In this document: piece by piece, positions 25,521 to 33,575 of the stretch | Numbering within the stretch: position 1 is the stretch's first letter | Layout of the letters: every line of letters begins with the position of its first letter | NCBI GenBank assembly: GCA_023227945.1 | Contig: JALOCC010000012.1 | Coordinates: forward strand, 1-41,564 | From: Candidatus Omnitrophota bacterium | GTDB lineage: Bacteria > Omnitrophota > Gorgyraeia > Duberdicusellales > 4484-171 | DNA: 41,564 bases | Direction of reading: 5' to 3' | Program-made: the position numbers and the translations under genes | The notes under the pieces: generated by a model | Databases searched by the model: none | The model's input: the letters and a program-made list of their open reading frames with translations, nothing else | Told to the model about the DNA's origin: nothing

Positions 25521-26315
25521 ATGAAACTATTACAAAAAAAATATCTTAAGCTTAAACGCCGGATAAATAATTTAGGTTCCGCGGTTATTGCGTTTTCCGG
25601 AGGCCTTGACAGTACTATTTTGGCAAAAATTTGTTTTGATTGTTTAGGAAGAAACGCTATTGCCGTAACCGCCAAATCTGCCACTTACACATCTAGCGAG
25701 TTAAAAGAAGCAACCAAGGCTGCAAAATTAATAGGGATAAAGCATATAGTTATAGAAACTGATGAATTTAAAAATGAAAAATTTATAAATAATCCTCTAA
25801 ACAGGTGTTATTGGTGTAAACGCGAATTGTTCATTAAATTGAAAAAGTTTGCCCGCGCGTATAAAATAAAAAATATTTTAGACGGTACGAATCTTGATGA
25901 TTGTTCTGATGTGCGGCCGGGATTCGCGGCAAATAAGGAATTTAACGTAATAAGCCTTTTCCTTGAATGCGGTTTGGCTAAAAAAGATATAAGACAATTG
26001 GCTGAAAGGTTAAATATTTCCGTGAAAACATCTAACGCCTGCCTTGCCTCGCGCATACCTTTTTACGAGAAAATCACTCCCTTGAAATTGGCAAAAATAG
26101 AAAAAGCAGAAAATATCTTAAGGAAATATTTCGGAAACAAAAACATATTACGTGCGCGTGACCATGGCGGAATTTTACGCATAGAAATGGAAAATAAAGA
26201 ATGGACTAAGCTTGGTAATTCTGGTATAAATAACCTTGTAAAAAAATTGAAAAAAATTGACTACAAATATATAACCGTTGATTTGGAAGGGTATATTCCG
26301 GCAGGACTTAGATGA
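25521..26315 (+). CDS. larE: LarE-like ATP-dependent sulfur transferase
   Basis: A 264-residue PP-loop protein (IAFSGGLDSTILAKI) of the LarE/ExsB-like family. RCYWCKRELF and DGTNLDDCSDVRPG are conserved. SNACLASRIPFYEKIT contains the cysteine equivalent to the sulfur donor of L. plantarum LarE. Known LarE sulfurates the nickel-pincer cofactor made from nicotinic acid adenine dinucleotide. The larB and larC partners are not visible here, so a different thiolation target is possible. Start: the ATG at 25521 begins MKLLQKKY; the longer in-frame ATG at 25455 lies inside the palindrome. Confidence 0.83.
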   Translation: MKLLQKKYLKLKRRINNLGSAVIAFSGGLDSTILAKICFDCLGRNAIAVTAKSATYTSSELKEATKAAKLIGIKHIVIETDEFKNEKFINNPLNRCYWCKRELFIKLKKFARAYKIKNILDGTNLDDCSDVRPGFAANKEFNVISLFLECGLAKKDIRQLAERLNISVKTSNACLASRIPFYEKITPLKLAKIEKAENILRKYFGNKNILRARDHGGILRIEMENKEWTKLGNSGINNLVKKLKKIDYKYITVDLEGYIPAGLR

Positions 26316-26319
26316 AATA

Positions 26320-26512
26320 CACAGACGATCACAGATTGGAAAGCAGATTATCACAGATAGACTTGCGTTAATCGGTTGCGGTTACGCCGCTTGTATCGGT
26401 TGCGTTAATCGTCAATCGTCTTTTTGGACGCAACCGAATAACGAACGATGAGATAAGCTCGCCCGCCAAAGGCGGGCAGGCAACCGATGGACGGAAGACG
26501 ATATACCAAGTG
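26320..26512. repeat. Long palindromic element related to 21359-21575 (larE-lipoprotein)
   Basis: The core CGGTTGCGT (26397-26405) pairs with ACGCAACCG (26428-26436), as in the comF element. A 23-base module at 26458-26480 (CTCGCCCGCC to GGCGGGCAGG) is the reverse complement of the one at 21420-21442 except for its three loop bases, and it lies in the right arm instead of the left. The 5' part has ATCACAG words (26328-26361). The 214-bp gap has no ORF. Confidence 0.8.
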
Positions 26513-26529
26513 TATTAAGGAGGATAAAG

Positions 26530-27144
26530 ATGAAAAGATTTGATTTTGCTGCGATTATATTTTCGTTAAGTATTGTCCTAGTTGGTTGTTCGAATGCACC
26601 TACTGAAGTTATGATTGATAGTTTCGAGGGGCCGCTGACAAAGGAAACAGTTGATTACGGAGCCGCAGAAGGCTCTTTTCTAAAAGTAGAAGCTGATACC
26701 AATATCAAGATATGCGATATGCAGTCGCTCAAAATAGAGTATGAATTAAAACCTTCCGGCTATATGTGGATAGCGCGTGGGTATAATCTTGATGTAAAAG
26801 GCGCAGCTAAATGGAATGTTTTGCCTGAAAATATAAAATGGCGTAGCTTTAACGCTATAAGTTTACAGATGTACGGCACAAATAGCGGCGGGGTGGTTGC
26901 CTTTGACATTAAAGATAAAGGCGGAGAAATCTGGCGATACATAATTGACGATGATTTTACCGGATGGAAAGAAATAACCTGCAAGTTTAAGGATTTTTTT
27001 GTCCGCAAAGATTGGCAGCCGGATAGCGCAACTAAAAATGAGACAATAGATTTTCCGATTATGAGTTTCCAGTTTGAACCGCGCCTTCCGGGAAAGGGTA
27101 TTTACTATTTTGATTGCATAAAGGTTGTCAGGGCAAAGAAATAA
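26530..27144 (+). CDS. Lipoprotein with CBM11/CIA30-like beta domain
   Basis: A 204-residue lipoprotein: hydrophobic leader and lipobox LVGC with the lipid cysteine at residue 20. The mature part starts with IDSFEG and ends YYFDCIKVV, with NAISLQMYGTNSGG, FTGWKEITCKFKDF and FPIMSFQFEP between. This pattern resembles galactose-binding-like beta-sandwiches (CBM11 or CIA30). Ligand unknown. AAGGAGG precedes the start. It is four bases before the methyltransferase gene, so the two are probably co-transcribed. Confidence 0.72.
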   Translation: MKRFDFAAIIFSLSIVLVGCSNAPTEVMIDSFEGPLTKETVDYGAAEGSFLKVEADTNIKICDMQSLKIEYELKPSGYMWIARGYNLDVKGAAKWNVLPENIKWRSFNAISLQMYGTNSGGVVAFDIKDKGGEIWRYIIDDDFTGWKEITCKFKDFFVRKDWQPDSATKNETIDFPIMSFQFEPRLPGKGIYYFDCIKVVRAKK

Positions 27145-27147
27145 GCC

Positions 27148-27831
27148 ATGAGCATTAAAAACAGATTGAAGAGATGGTTTAAGCTCAGATTTTTCGTAAC
27201 TTATCCTTTCGGTTTATTTGTTTTATTTTTCTGCAGCCCCACTACGGAATCTTTTAACTCCGGCATTTGGTTTGTGATTGCGGGTTTAATTATGCGGCTT
27301 TGGGCAAATGGTTATGCTATCAAGACGCATAAACTTACAACTTCAGGGCCTTATTCTATTGTGCGTAACCCTTTATATCTTGGCACGATGCTGATTGCGA
27401 TAGGTTTTATGATACTGTTAGATACTTCTTATGTGGGATTAGTTTTTATAATAATTATGGCAGCAGTATATTACCGTACTATCAGATACGAAGAGCGGGC
27501 ATTGACGGAAAAGCACGGAAAAATTTATCTTGATTATAAAGATAAAGTGCCGATGATATTGCCTACTTTTTTCAGGTATAAAAAAGGTGAAAAGTGGCCG
27601 TTTAGCTTTAAACGCATAATTGAAAATAAAGAATATAAACTTTTTATATGGGTAATTAATATTACGATAATCTTTAGATTAAAAGGGTACTTCTTAATAG
27701 ACCATGAAAGCATAGATGCAAAGAAATGGTTTCTCATTGCTTTATTTATAATTTTAGCCGCTATAGACATCGGCGGAGAAATCTTTAAGTGGAATAAGAA
27801 AAGAGCGAAGAGAATGGGGAACACACAATAG
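27148..27831 (+). CDS. Isoprenylcysteine carboxyl methyltransferase-like membrane protein
   Basis: A 227-residue integral membrane protein of the ICMT/PEMT superfamily. The SAM-binding core TTSGPYSIVRNPLYLGTML and the later EERALTEKHGKIYLDY are diagnostic. Three to four helices precede and surround this core, and two more follow near the C-terminus (about residues 160-215). Bacterial members methylate lipids or small thiols in some cases; the substrate here is unknown. Confidence 0.82.
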   Translation: MSIKNRLKRWFKLRFFVTYPFGLFVLFFCSPTTESFNSGIWFVIAGLIMRLWANGYAIKTHKLTTSGPYSIVRNPLYLGTMLIAIGFMILLDTSYVGLVFIIIMAAVYYRTIRYEERALTEKHGKIYLDYKDKVPMILPTFFRYKKGEKWPFSFKRIIENKEYKLFIWVINITIIFRLKGYFLIDHESIDAKKWFLIALFIILAAIDIGGEIFKWNKKRAKRMGNTQ

Positions 27832-27902
27832 ATGCCCGATACTAGATTCTAGATACTCGTCGTTTTTATCACGGGCATCTAGCATCAAGTATCTAGAATC
27901 TA
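27830..27902. repeat. Palindrome with TAGATTCTAGATACT words (methyltransferase-HI0933)
   Basis: TAGATTCTAGATACT (27843-27857) is perfectly complementary to AGTATCTAGAATCTA (27888-27902). A second pair, AGATGCCC (27830-27837) and GGGCATCT (27873-27880), interleaves with it in the order A-B-A'-B', so both cannot nest in one simple hairpin. It overlaps the preceding stop codon. Confidence 0.78.
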
Positions 27903-27911
27903 TTTAGTAAT

Positions 27912-29102
27912 ATGACATACGATATCGCAATAATCGGAGCCGGCCCCGCAGGTTTAACTGCCGCAATAAATGCTGCTTCTTTAAGAAAAAGCATAATTCT
28001 GCTTGAGAAACAAAATTCAGTTGGGAGAAAACTTTCTGTCTGTGGTGCAGGTAGGTGTAATTTTCTTAATGAGAAACTTGATGAAAGCTTCTACAATAAC
28101 GCAGCCCAAAAACTTGTGAAGTCGGTTTTTGGCCAATTTGGAAAGAACGAGATACTTGAGTTTTTCGATAAGCTCGGGCTTAAATATTATTCAGACCAAG
28201 GGCGTTTTTTTCCTGTTACTAACCAATCAGCTTCGGTTTTAAAAGTATTGGAAATTTGGCTTAAGAAACTTATGGTTCCTGTTGAACTAGGGTTTGAAGT
28301 GGTTGAGGTAACTAAAAATAAAGATGGTTTTCTTATAAAATCAAAGGCTTCGCAAAAAATAAGTTGTAAAAAAATCATATTTGCAACAGGAGGCAAGGCT
28401 TATCCTGCTTTAGGTTCAAGCTTAAGCCTTTATGATGTAGCAGCTAAATTTGGCCACTCAATAATTACTCCTGTGCCGGCTGCTGTACCTTTAGTTGTCA
28501 AAGGCCCCTTTTGCCATTTTTTGCAGGGGCAAAAAATATATGCAAAAGTAAAGTGTGTAATTGATAATAAAATGACTGCGCAAGCCAACGGAGAAATGCT
28601 TTTTACCAAATACGGCTTATCCGGCACAGCAATACTCGATATAAGCGAGGAAGCATCTATTGCCATAAACCGGTATAGCAAAAATGTAAAGATAGAAGTA
28701 GATATGGTGCCTTTTATCGACAAGGAAAAGCTGGAATCGGAATTAACTAAAAGAATAAATAATGGATTTAACGGCGAAGATTTAATTGCAGGAATATTGC
28801 CGAATAAATTCGTGAAAGTATTAAAAGATTTGCTTGAGGAAAAAAATATCAAGGCATTACCATCTGTTCTTAAGGGAAAAATTTTTGATGTGCTTGGTAC
28901 GAGAGGTTGGAATGAAGCAGAATTTACATCCGGCGGGATAAATACTGACGAAGTAGATGAAAAAACTCTTGAGTCAAAACTGATAAAAGGCTTATATCTG
29001 GCAGGTGAGATTTTAGATGTAACCGGCAGCCGCGGAGGATATAATTTAGCCTGGGCCTGGGCTTCCGGATATTTAGGTGCAAAATATGCAGCAAATGCGT
29101 AA
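27912..29102 (+). CDS. HI0933-family FAD-dependent oxidoreductase
   Basis: A 396-residue flavoprotein. The Rossmann GIGAGPAG-like motif is IIGAGPAGLTAAINAA, followed by GRKLSVCGAGRCNF, ATGGKAYPALGSSLSLYD, and the C-terminal TSGGINTDEVDEKT and GLYLAGEILDVTGSRGGYNL. These are the family hallmarks (HI0933/YhiN). The physiological substrate is not known; some relatives act in RNA modification or dihydrorhodizonate-like reactions, which is not claimed here. No Shine-Dalgarno sequence: TATTTAGTAAT precedes the ATG. Confidence 0.9.
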   Translation: MTYDIAIIGAGPAGLTAAINAASLRKSIILLEKQNSVGRKLSVCGAGRCNFLNEKLDESFYNNAAQKLVKSVFGQFGKNEILEFFDKLGLKYYSDQGRFFPVTNQSASVLKVLEIWLKKLMVPVELGFEVVEVTKNKDGFLIKSKASQKISCKKIIFATGGKAYPALGSSLSLYDVAAKFGHSIITPVPAAVPLVVKGPFCHFLQGQKIYAKVKCVIDNKMTAQANGEMLFTKYGLSGTAILDISEEASIAINRYSKNVKIEVDMVPFIDKEKLESELTKRINNGFNGEDLIAGILPNKFVKVLKDLLEEKNIKALPSVLKGKIFDVLGTRGWNEAEFTSGGINTDEVDEKTLESKLIKGLYLAGEILDVTGSRGGYNLAWAWASGYLGAKYAANA

Positions 29103-29670
29103 AATAATTTTGGCTTCAAAATCAAAAGCAAGAAAAGATTTGCTTAAAGGAATAGGGCTTAAGTTTTCTGTTTATGTTTCCGGGGCCAAAGAAACCCATA
29201 GCTTAAGCAAAGGCTGCCATCATCTTGTTGTAAAAAACGCACTCATAAAAGCGAGAGATGCGGCAAAAAGGTTTAACGCAGGCGTAGTTATAGCCGCAGA
29301 TACGGTTGTTTTAGCAAATAATAAAATAATTGGAAAACCCAAGAATTTGAATGAGGCATTTAAAACGCTTAAAACTATTTCAAAGAAACCGCAATGGGTT
29401 TATACGGGACTTGCCGTAATTGACATAGATAAAAATAAAATATTTACGGATTACGAAAAAACAAAGATTTATATGCTAGCTTTAAGCGATAGGCAGATAA
29501 GAAATTATTTTAAAAAAGTTTCTCCTTTGGATAAGGCCGGAAGTTTTGATATCCAGGGGCTGGGGGGCATATTTATTGACCGTATTGAAGGTTGTTTTTA
29601 TAATGTAGTAGGGCTACCGCTTGCTAAATTAGCAAAGCTGCTTAAAAAGGCAGGAATTGAGATATTCTGA
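29095..29670 (+). CDS. maf: Maf-family nucleotide pyrophosphatase
   Basis: House-cleaning nucleoside triphosphate pyrophosphatase acting on modified or canonical nucleotides. IILASKSKARKDLLKGIGL, VIAADTVVLANNKIIGKP and DKAGSFDIQGLGGIFIDRIEG are the conserved segments. Start at 29095 (MRKIILAS) gives 191 residues and an eight-base overlap with the flavoprotein; an ATG at 29077 would add six residues not seen in the family. Confidence 0.9.
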   Translation: MRKIILASKSKARKDLLKGIGLKFSVYVSGAKETHSLSKGCHHLVVKNALIKARDAAKRFNAGVVIAADTVVLANNKIIGKPKNLNEAFKTLKTISKKPQWVYTGLAVIDIDKNKIFTDYEKTKIYMLALSDRQIRNYFKKVSPLDKAGSFDIQGLGGIFIDRIEGCFYNVVGLPLAKLAKLLKKAGIEIF

Positions 29671-29755
29671 TAGAGAACAGATAGCAGAGTACAGAGAACA
29701 GAGAAAAAATAAGAGAGTTTGTTCTGTAATCTGTACTCTGTTTTCTGTACTCTTT
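29671..29755. repeat. Palindrome with ACAGAGTACAGAG words (maf-CDF)
   Basis: The left arm (29673-29705) has repeats of AGAGAACAGA and AGAGTACAGAGAACAG. The right arm (29720-29754) has GTTCTGT, TCTGTACTCTG and TTTTCTGTACTCT. The following CCGAGCGTAGCGAGG (29757-29770) is a separate small palindrome that supplies the AGCGAGG ribosome site of the next gene. Confidence 0.75.
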
Positions 29756-29775
29756 CCGAGCGTAGCGAGGAAAAC

Positions 29776-30678
29776 ATGAAACATTTTCACAGGCCAAAAC
29801 AAACACTATCTGCTGCGGATGAGCTTTTTGAGTATAAGTCTCTTGAGAAAAAAAAGCTAAAAATAGCCGCTGCAATAACCTGCATTACTATGCTTGTTGA
29901 AATAATCGGCGGCATATTTACCAATAGTTTGGCTTTAATAAGCGATGCCGGGCATATGTTTACGCATTTTTTTGCACTGGCAATAAGCGGTGCTGCGCTT
30001 GTCTGTGCCGACAGGCCGGTGTGCCACCACAGAACCTTTGGTTTTTATAGAATAGAAATTTTGGCTGCGTTTTTTAACAGTATATTTATCTTTGCGGTAA
30101 CGGCTTGGATTTTTATTGAAGGCGTGCATAGAATCATCCAGCCTAAGACAATAATAGGCTTTGAAATGTTTATTATTGCCGTGATAGGCTTGGTAGTAAA
30201 TTTGATAACGGCATGGATTCTTCATGGAGCAGCTAAAGAAAGTTTGAATATAAAAAGCGCATTTGTGCATATGCTTGCGGATACATTTTCATCGGTTGCA
30301 ATAGTTATAGGCGCAATAGTAATTTATTTTACAAAATGGAATATAATTGACCCCATTTTAAGTATTGCTATAGCTTGTGTAATTTTAATTTGGGGCTGGG
30401 GGCTTTTTAGGGATTCTGCCAATATACTTCTTGAGGCAGCTCCTAAAGGTATAGACAGCGATAAGGTACGTACAGTGCTTATGGAACAAGTAAAGGAAAT
30501 AGAGGAAATAACCGATATGCACATTTGGGAAATAACTTCAAAAATGTATTCAATGACTGCACACATTAAAATAAAAGGCGATGAAAAATGCGTGGATGTT
30601 AAGAAAATACTTGGCCGCATAAAGCAGATTGTAAACGATGAATTTGACATTGAGCACACAACTATTGAGCTTGATTAA
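29776..30678 (+). CDS. Cation diffusion facilitator transporter
   Basis: A 300-residue CDF transporter (zinc or related divalent metals, out of the cytoplasm by proton antiport). About six membrane helices (residues 35-215) and a C-terminal cytoplasmic ferredoxin-like domain (about 220-300). The TM5 metal site is the usual HxxxD (H165, D169 in HMLADTFSS). The TM2 site is H60 and H64 (DAGHMFTHF), HxxxH where HxxxD or DxxxD is expected. Start at 29776 is chosen because AGCGAGG lies five bases before it; an upstream TTG would start inside the palindrome. Confidence 0.88.
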   Translation: MKHFHRPKQTLSAADELFEYKSLEKKKLKIAAAITCITMLVEIIGGIFTNSLALISDAGHMFTHFFALAISGAALVCADRPVCHHRTFGFYRIEILAAFFNSIFIFAVTAWIFIEGVHRIIQPKTIIGFEMFIIAVIGLVVNLITAWILHGAAKESLNIKSAFVHMLADTFSSVAIVIGAIVIYFTKWNIIDPILSIAIACVILIWGWGLFRDSANILLEAAPKGIDSDKVRTVLMEQVKEIEEITDMHIWEITSKMYSMTAHIKIKGDEKCVDVKKILGRIKQIVNDEFDIEHTTIELD

Positions 30679-30713
30679 TTTGAACAAAATAAGATAATGT
30701 AATAAGGTATAAT
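30677..30713 (+). promoter_or_regulatory. Box shared with metX, with -10 element, before nifU
   Basis: Starts AATTTGAACAAAA and ends ATAATGTAATAAGGTATAAT. TATAAT at 30708-30713 is a perfect -10 hexamer, but no good -35 lies 16-18 bases upstream, which would fit an activated promoter. The box matches 36837-36871 in about 27 of 30 aligned positions with one inserted base. Confidence 0.5.
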
Positions 30714-30741
30714 TTATTAATTATTAAAAAGGACAACAAAC

Positions 30742-31602
30742 ATGTGGGATTATTCGGAAAAAGTAAAAGAATTCTTTAAGAACCCTCTTAATGTCGGCGA
30801 AATAGAAAATCCTGATGCAATAGGGGAAGTTGGTAGTATCATTTGCGGTGATGCCCTCAAGTTAACTCTACGTATAGATAAAAAAACAGAAAAGATAATT
30901 GATGCAAAATTTAAAACCTTTGGTTGCGCCAGCGCAATTGCATCGTCATCAGCCTTAACCGAAATTATTAAAGGAATGACCATCGATGAAGCCTCTAAAG
31001 TTACTAACCAGGATATCGCTGATTATCTTGGCGGGCTTCCTGAAGAGAAAATGCATTGTTCGGTTATGGGAATGGAGGCGCTTGAGGCTGCTATTGCAAA
31101 TTACAGGGGAGCCCCGGCAAAAAAAGAAATGATTGGCGAAGAGAAAATAGTATGCAAATGTTTTAGCGTAACCGACCAGAAAATAATACGTGCTATAAAG
31201 GAAAATAACCTAAAAACAGTTGAAGAAGTTACCCATTATACCAAAGCCGGAGGCGGATGCGGAAAGTGTAAGCCGCAGATACAAAGCCTTCTTAATGAAT
31301 TTTGGGAGAAGGAAGAAACAAAAGTTATCCAGCATAAAGAGGCGCCTAGAAAGAAAACGCTTACCAATCTCGAAAGAATATCTCTTATTAAAGAAACAAT
31401 GGAAAGAGAAATCAGGCCTCAGCTTAAAGCTGACGGCGGTGATGTTGAGCTGGTTGATGTGGATAGAAATAAAGTTTATGTAAAATTCTTAGGCGTATGT
31501 TTAGGGTGCCCTTCCGCCGGGATTACGCTAAAAGAATTAGTCGAAGCCCGGCTGCGGGAATTTATTGATAGCGACATAGTAGTTGAGGAAATTAAAGAAT
31601 GA
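30742..31602 (+). CDS. nifU: NifU iron-sulfur cluster scaffold, three-domain form
   Basis: Full-length NifU of 286 residues with all expected cysteines at nearly the A. vinelandii positions. The N-terminal IscU-like scaffold has C35, C62 and C106, with D37 beside C35. The central BFD-like 2Fe-2S domain has C138, C140, C173 and C176. The C-terminal Nfu domain has GVCLGCPS. It assembles clusters from sulfur supplied by the coupled NifS (ATGA overlap). No nitrogenase genes are visible, so it probably serves general or sulfur-metabolism clients. AAAGGA precedes the start. Confidence 0.95.
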   Translation: MWDYSEKVKEFFKNPLNVGEIENPDAIGEVGSIICGDALKLTLRIDKKTEKIIDAKFKTFGCASAIASSSALTEIIKGMTIDEASKVTNQDIADYLGGLPEEKMHCSVMGMEALEAAIANYRGAPAKKEMIGEEKIVCKCFSVTDQKIIRAIKENNLKTVEEVTHYTKAGGGCGKCKPQIQSLLNEFWEKEETKVIQHKEAPRKKTLTNLERISLIKETMEREIRPQLKADGGDVELVDVDRNKVYVKFLGVCLGCPSAGITLKELVEARLREFIDSDIVVEEIKE

Positions 31603-32756
31603 AAACCGTATATTTAGATAATAATGCAACAACTTGCGTAGCACCCGAAGTATTTGGAGCAATGCAGCCATTTTTAACCGAAAACTATGGAAATCCTTCC
31701 AGTATGCATACTTTTGGCGGAAAGATAAAAAAGAACATAGATAGCGCAAGGGAAAGTGTTGCTGACCTAATAGGCGCAAACGATGTAAATGAAATAATAT
31801 TTACAAGCTGCGGTACAGAAAGCGATAACACCGCTATAATTGGGACATTAAGGTCTTACCCCGACAAAAAACATATCATAACCACAAAAGTAGAGCACTC
31901 GGCAGTACTTAGCCTTTGTAAATATCTTGAAACGCAGGGTTATAGAATTACGTATCTTGATGTTGGCAGCGACGGGCTGCTTGATTTAAACGAGCTCAAA
32001 AGCGCAATCGATTATGATACTGCAATGATTTCTATAATGCATGCAAATAATGAGACAGGTGTGCTTTTTCCGATAGACGAGATTGCTGAGATTGCAAGGT
32101 TGAGAGGAGTAGTTTTTCATACAGACGCAGTACAATCTGTAGGAAAAATAAATTTGGACATGAAAAAAATTCCGGTAGATTTTTTATCTTTATCAGGGCA
32201 TAAGCTCCATGCGCCAAAAGGCGTGGCAGCTTTATATGTCCGTAAAGGTACAAGGTTTTCCCCGTTTTTAATCGGAGGCCATCAAGAGCAGGGTAGGCGC
32301 GGTGGCACAGAGAATGTTGCCTCAATAGTTGGTTTAGGTGTTGCCTGTGCACTTGCCCAAAAAAATATGGATGAAGAAATTACCCGCGTTAAAAACTTGC
32401 GTGATAAACTGGAAAACGGAATTGTAGAAAAAATTTCCAACGTCCGTGTGAATGGGCATAAAGAATTACGCCTGCCAAATACAACCAATATAGGTTTTGA
32501 ATTTATAGAAGGTGAATCTATCCTGCTTAAGCTTGATGAAAAAGGCATCGCCGCGTCATCCGGCTCAGCCTGCACTTCAGGTTCGCTTATGCCTTCCCAT
32601 GTTCTACGCGCAATGGGTATACCATTTACCTTTATACAGGGTTCGATAAGGTTTAGCCTTTCCCGCTATAACGGGGAAGAGGATATCGACTATACTATCG
32701 AGCATCTACCTTCAATTATAAAACTTCTGCGAGAAATTTCTCCCTACGGAAAGTAA
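31599..32756 (+). CDS. nifS: Cysteine desulfurase NifS (second copy)
   Basis: PLP-dependent desulfurase of 385 residues coupled to nifU. K202 (SLSGHKLHAPKG) binds PLP and C325 (SSGSACTSG) is the persulfide residue. YLDNNATTCVAPEV, SCGTESDNTAI and GGTENVASIVGLG are conserved. It is a paralogue of the gene at 22282 and not a duplicate in tandem: motifs differ (SACTSG here, SACQ there). NifS-NifU pairing indicates a dedicated cluster assembly unit. Confidence 0.94.
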   Translation: MKTVYLDNNATTCVAPEVFGAMQPFLTENYGNPSSMHTFGGKIKKNIDSARESVADLIGANDVNEIIFTSCGTESDNTAIIGTLRSYPDKKHIITTKVEHSAVLSLCKYLETQGYRITYLDVGSDGLLDLNELKSAIDYDTAMISIMHANNETGVLFPIDEIAEIARLRGVVFHTDAVQSVGKINLDMKKIPVDFLSLSGHKLHAPKGVAALYVRKGTRFSPFLIGGHQEQGRRGGTENVASIVGLGVACALAQKNMDEEITRVKNLRDKLENGIVEKISNVRVNGHKELRLPNTTNIGFEFIEGESILLKLDEKGIAASSGSACTSGSLMPSHVLRAMGIPFTFIQGSIRFSLSRYNGEEDIDYTIEHLPSIIKLLREISPYGK

Positions 32757-32821
32757 AAAAGCATACCAGTATTAAGTTTTATCATCTAATCAGCTTCCTT
32801 TAAAAATTTTCTAAAATAGCC

Positions 32822-32875
32822 TTGACATCTATTAAAATATATTGTATACTCTACTAAGTTTATAGAGATAGTATA
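32822..32875 (+). promoter_or_regulatory. Strong sigma-70 promoter with overlapping dyad before Rrf2 gene
   Basis: TTGACA (32822-32827) and TATACT (32845-32850) with exactly 17 bases between them. TATACT and AGTATA (32870-32875) form the ends of a 31-bp dyad that covers the -10 and the start region; CTCTA and TAGAG form a smaller one inside. This is a likely autoregulatory operator for the Rrf2 protein. GAAGGAGA then precedes the ATG at 32893. The 136-bp gap holds nothing else. Confidence 0.75.
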
Positions 32876-32892
32876 AATAAGAAGGAGAAAAG

Positions 32893-33333
32893 ATGAAAAT
32901 AACTTATAAAGGTGATTATGCGCTAAAGGCAGTTTTGGTTTTATCTGTAAGGTATGGCAGTGGTGTTGTGACTATCCATGACTTGGCAAAAGAGGCAGAT
33001 ATCCCGATAAAATTTCTCGAGCAGGTGCTTTTAGAGCTTAAAAGGGGCGGGTTTGTCGAGAGCAAAAGGGGTAAAATCGGAGGATATCTTTTAGCCAAGC
33101 ATCCAGCTGAGATAAAAATAGGGGATGTGGTTAGGTTTGTTGATGGTCCGATTGAGCCGATAACTTGCGTAGAGAAAGATTATTCCGGTTGTCGAGACGT
33201 TTATAAGTGCGCATTTCGCGGTATATGGCAGGATGTCTCAAGAGCAATCAGCGGTATAATTGATAACATTACATTTGATGACTTAGCCAGCCAGACAAAG
33301 AAACGGCAGGAAGTGTGTTCATATTCAATATAA
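32893..33333 (+). CDS. Rrf2-family transcriptional regulator with three cysteines
   Basis: A 146-residue winged-helix regulator. The HTH is at about residues 26-60 (VTIHDLAKEADIPIKFLEQV, then LLELKRGGFVESKRGKIGGY). Cysteines C92, C100 and C106 lie where IscR has its cluster cysteines (92, 98, 104), but with spacing C-X7-C-X5-C. It could bind an Fe-S cluster or sense thiol or sulfide state. Its place between nifU-nifS and the YezD-metY-cysK-metX genes points to sulfur or Fe-S control; the target set is inferred. Confidence 0.88.
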   Translation: MKITYKGDYALKAVLVLSVRYGSGVVTIHDLAKEADIPIKFLEQVLLELKRGGFVESKRGKIGGYLLAKHPAEIKIGDVVRFVDGPIEPITCVEKDYSGCRDVYKCAFRGIWQDVSRAISGIIDNITFDDLASQTKKRQEVCSYSI

Positions 33334-33366
33334 AATAAAATGGTAATTAGTCAGTTGGAATAAAAG

Positions 33367-33555
33367 ATGGATAAGAATAAGACCGATAAAAATATTGTTA
33401 ATGATGCAATAATAAAAGATATAAGTGATTCGGTCCATAATTTGAAATATGGTACTGTAACTATAACTGTTCATAACTCAAAAATAGTTCAGGTGGAAGT
33501 TGCCCAAAAAAATCGTTTTGATGATGTTTGGTTAATTGAAGGAGGTGGGATATAA
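33367..33555 (+). CDS. Small DUF2292/YezD-like protein
   Basis: A 62-residue protein with the pattern LKYGTVTITVHNSKIVQVEV and a basic patch QKNRF, which matches the YezD/DUF2292 family by eye. Members are frequently found beside sulfur-assimilation genes and Rrf2 regulators; their role is unknown. The Rrf2 gene ends 33 bases before it. The start has only a weak purine stretch (GGAATAAAAG). Confidence 0.7.
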   Translation: MDKNKTDKNIVNDAIIKDISDSVHNLKYGTVTITVHNSKIVQVEVAQKNRFDDVWLIEGGGI

Positions 33556-33575
33556 AATAAAAAAGTTTTTCTTAA

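Noticed and set aside
28430..29131. Long minus-strand ORF of 233 codons opposite the flavoprotein gene
   Set aside because: It is serine- and proline-rich with no family motif and lies wholly over the well-supported HI0933-family gene and its junction with maf, so it is a shadow ORF.
22282..32756. One of the two nifS genes as a pseudogene or recent duplicate
   Set aside because: Both are full length with intact PLP lysine and catalytic cysteine, and their motifs differ clearly.
32757..32821. Terminator after nifS
   Set aside because: TTTAAAAATTTTCTAAAAT has some symmetry, but the stem would be only A-T pairs without a G+C core.
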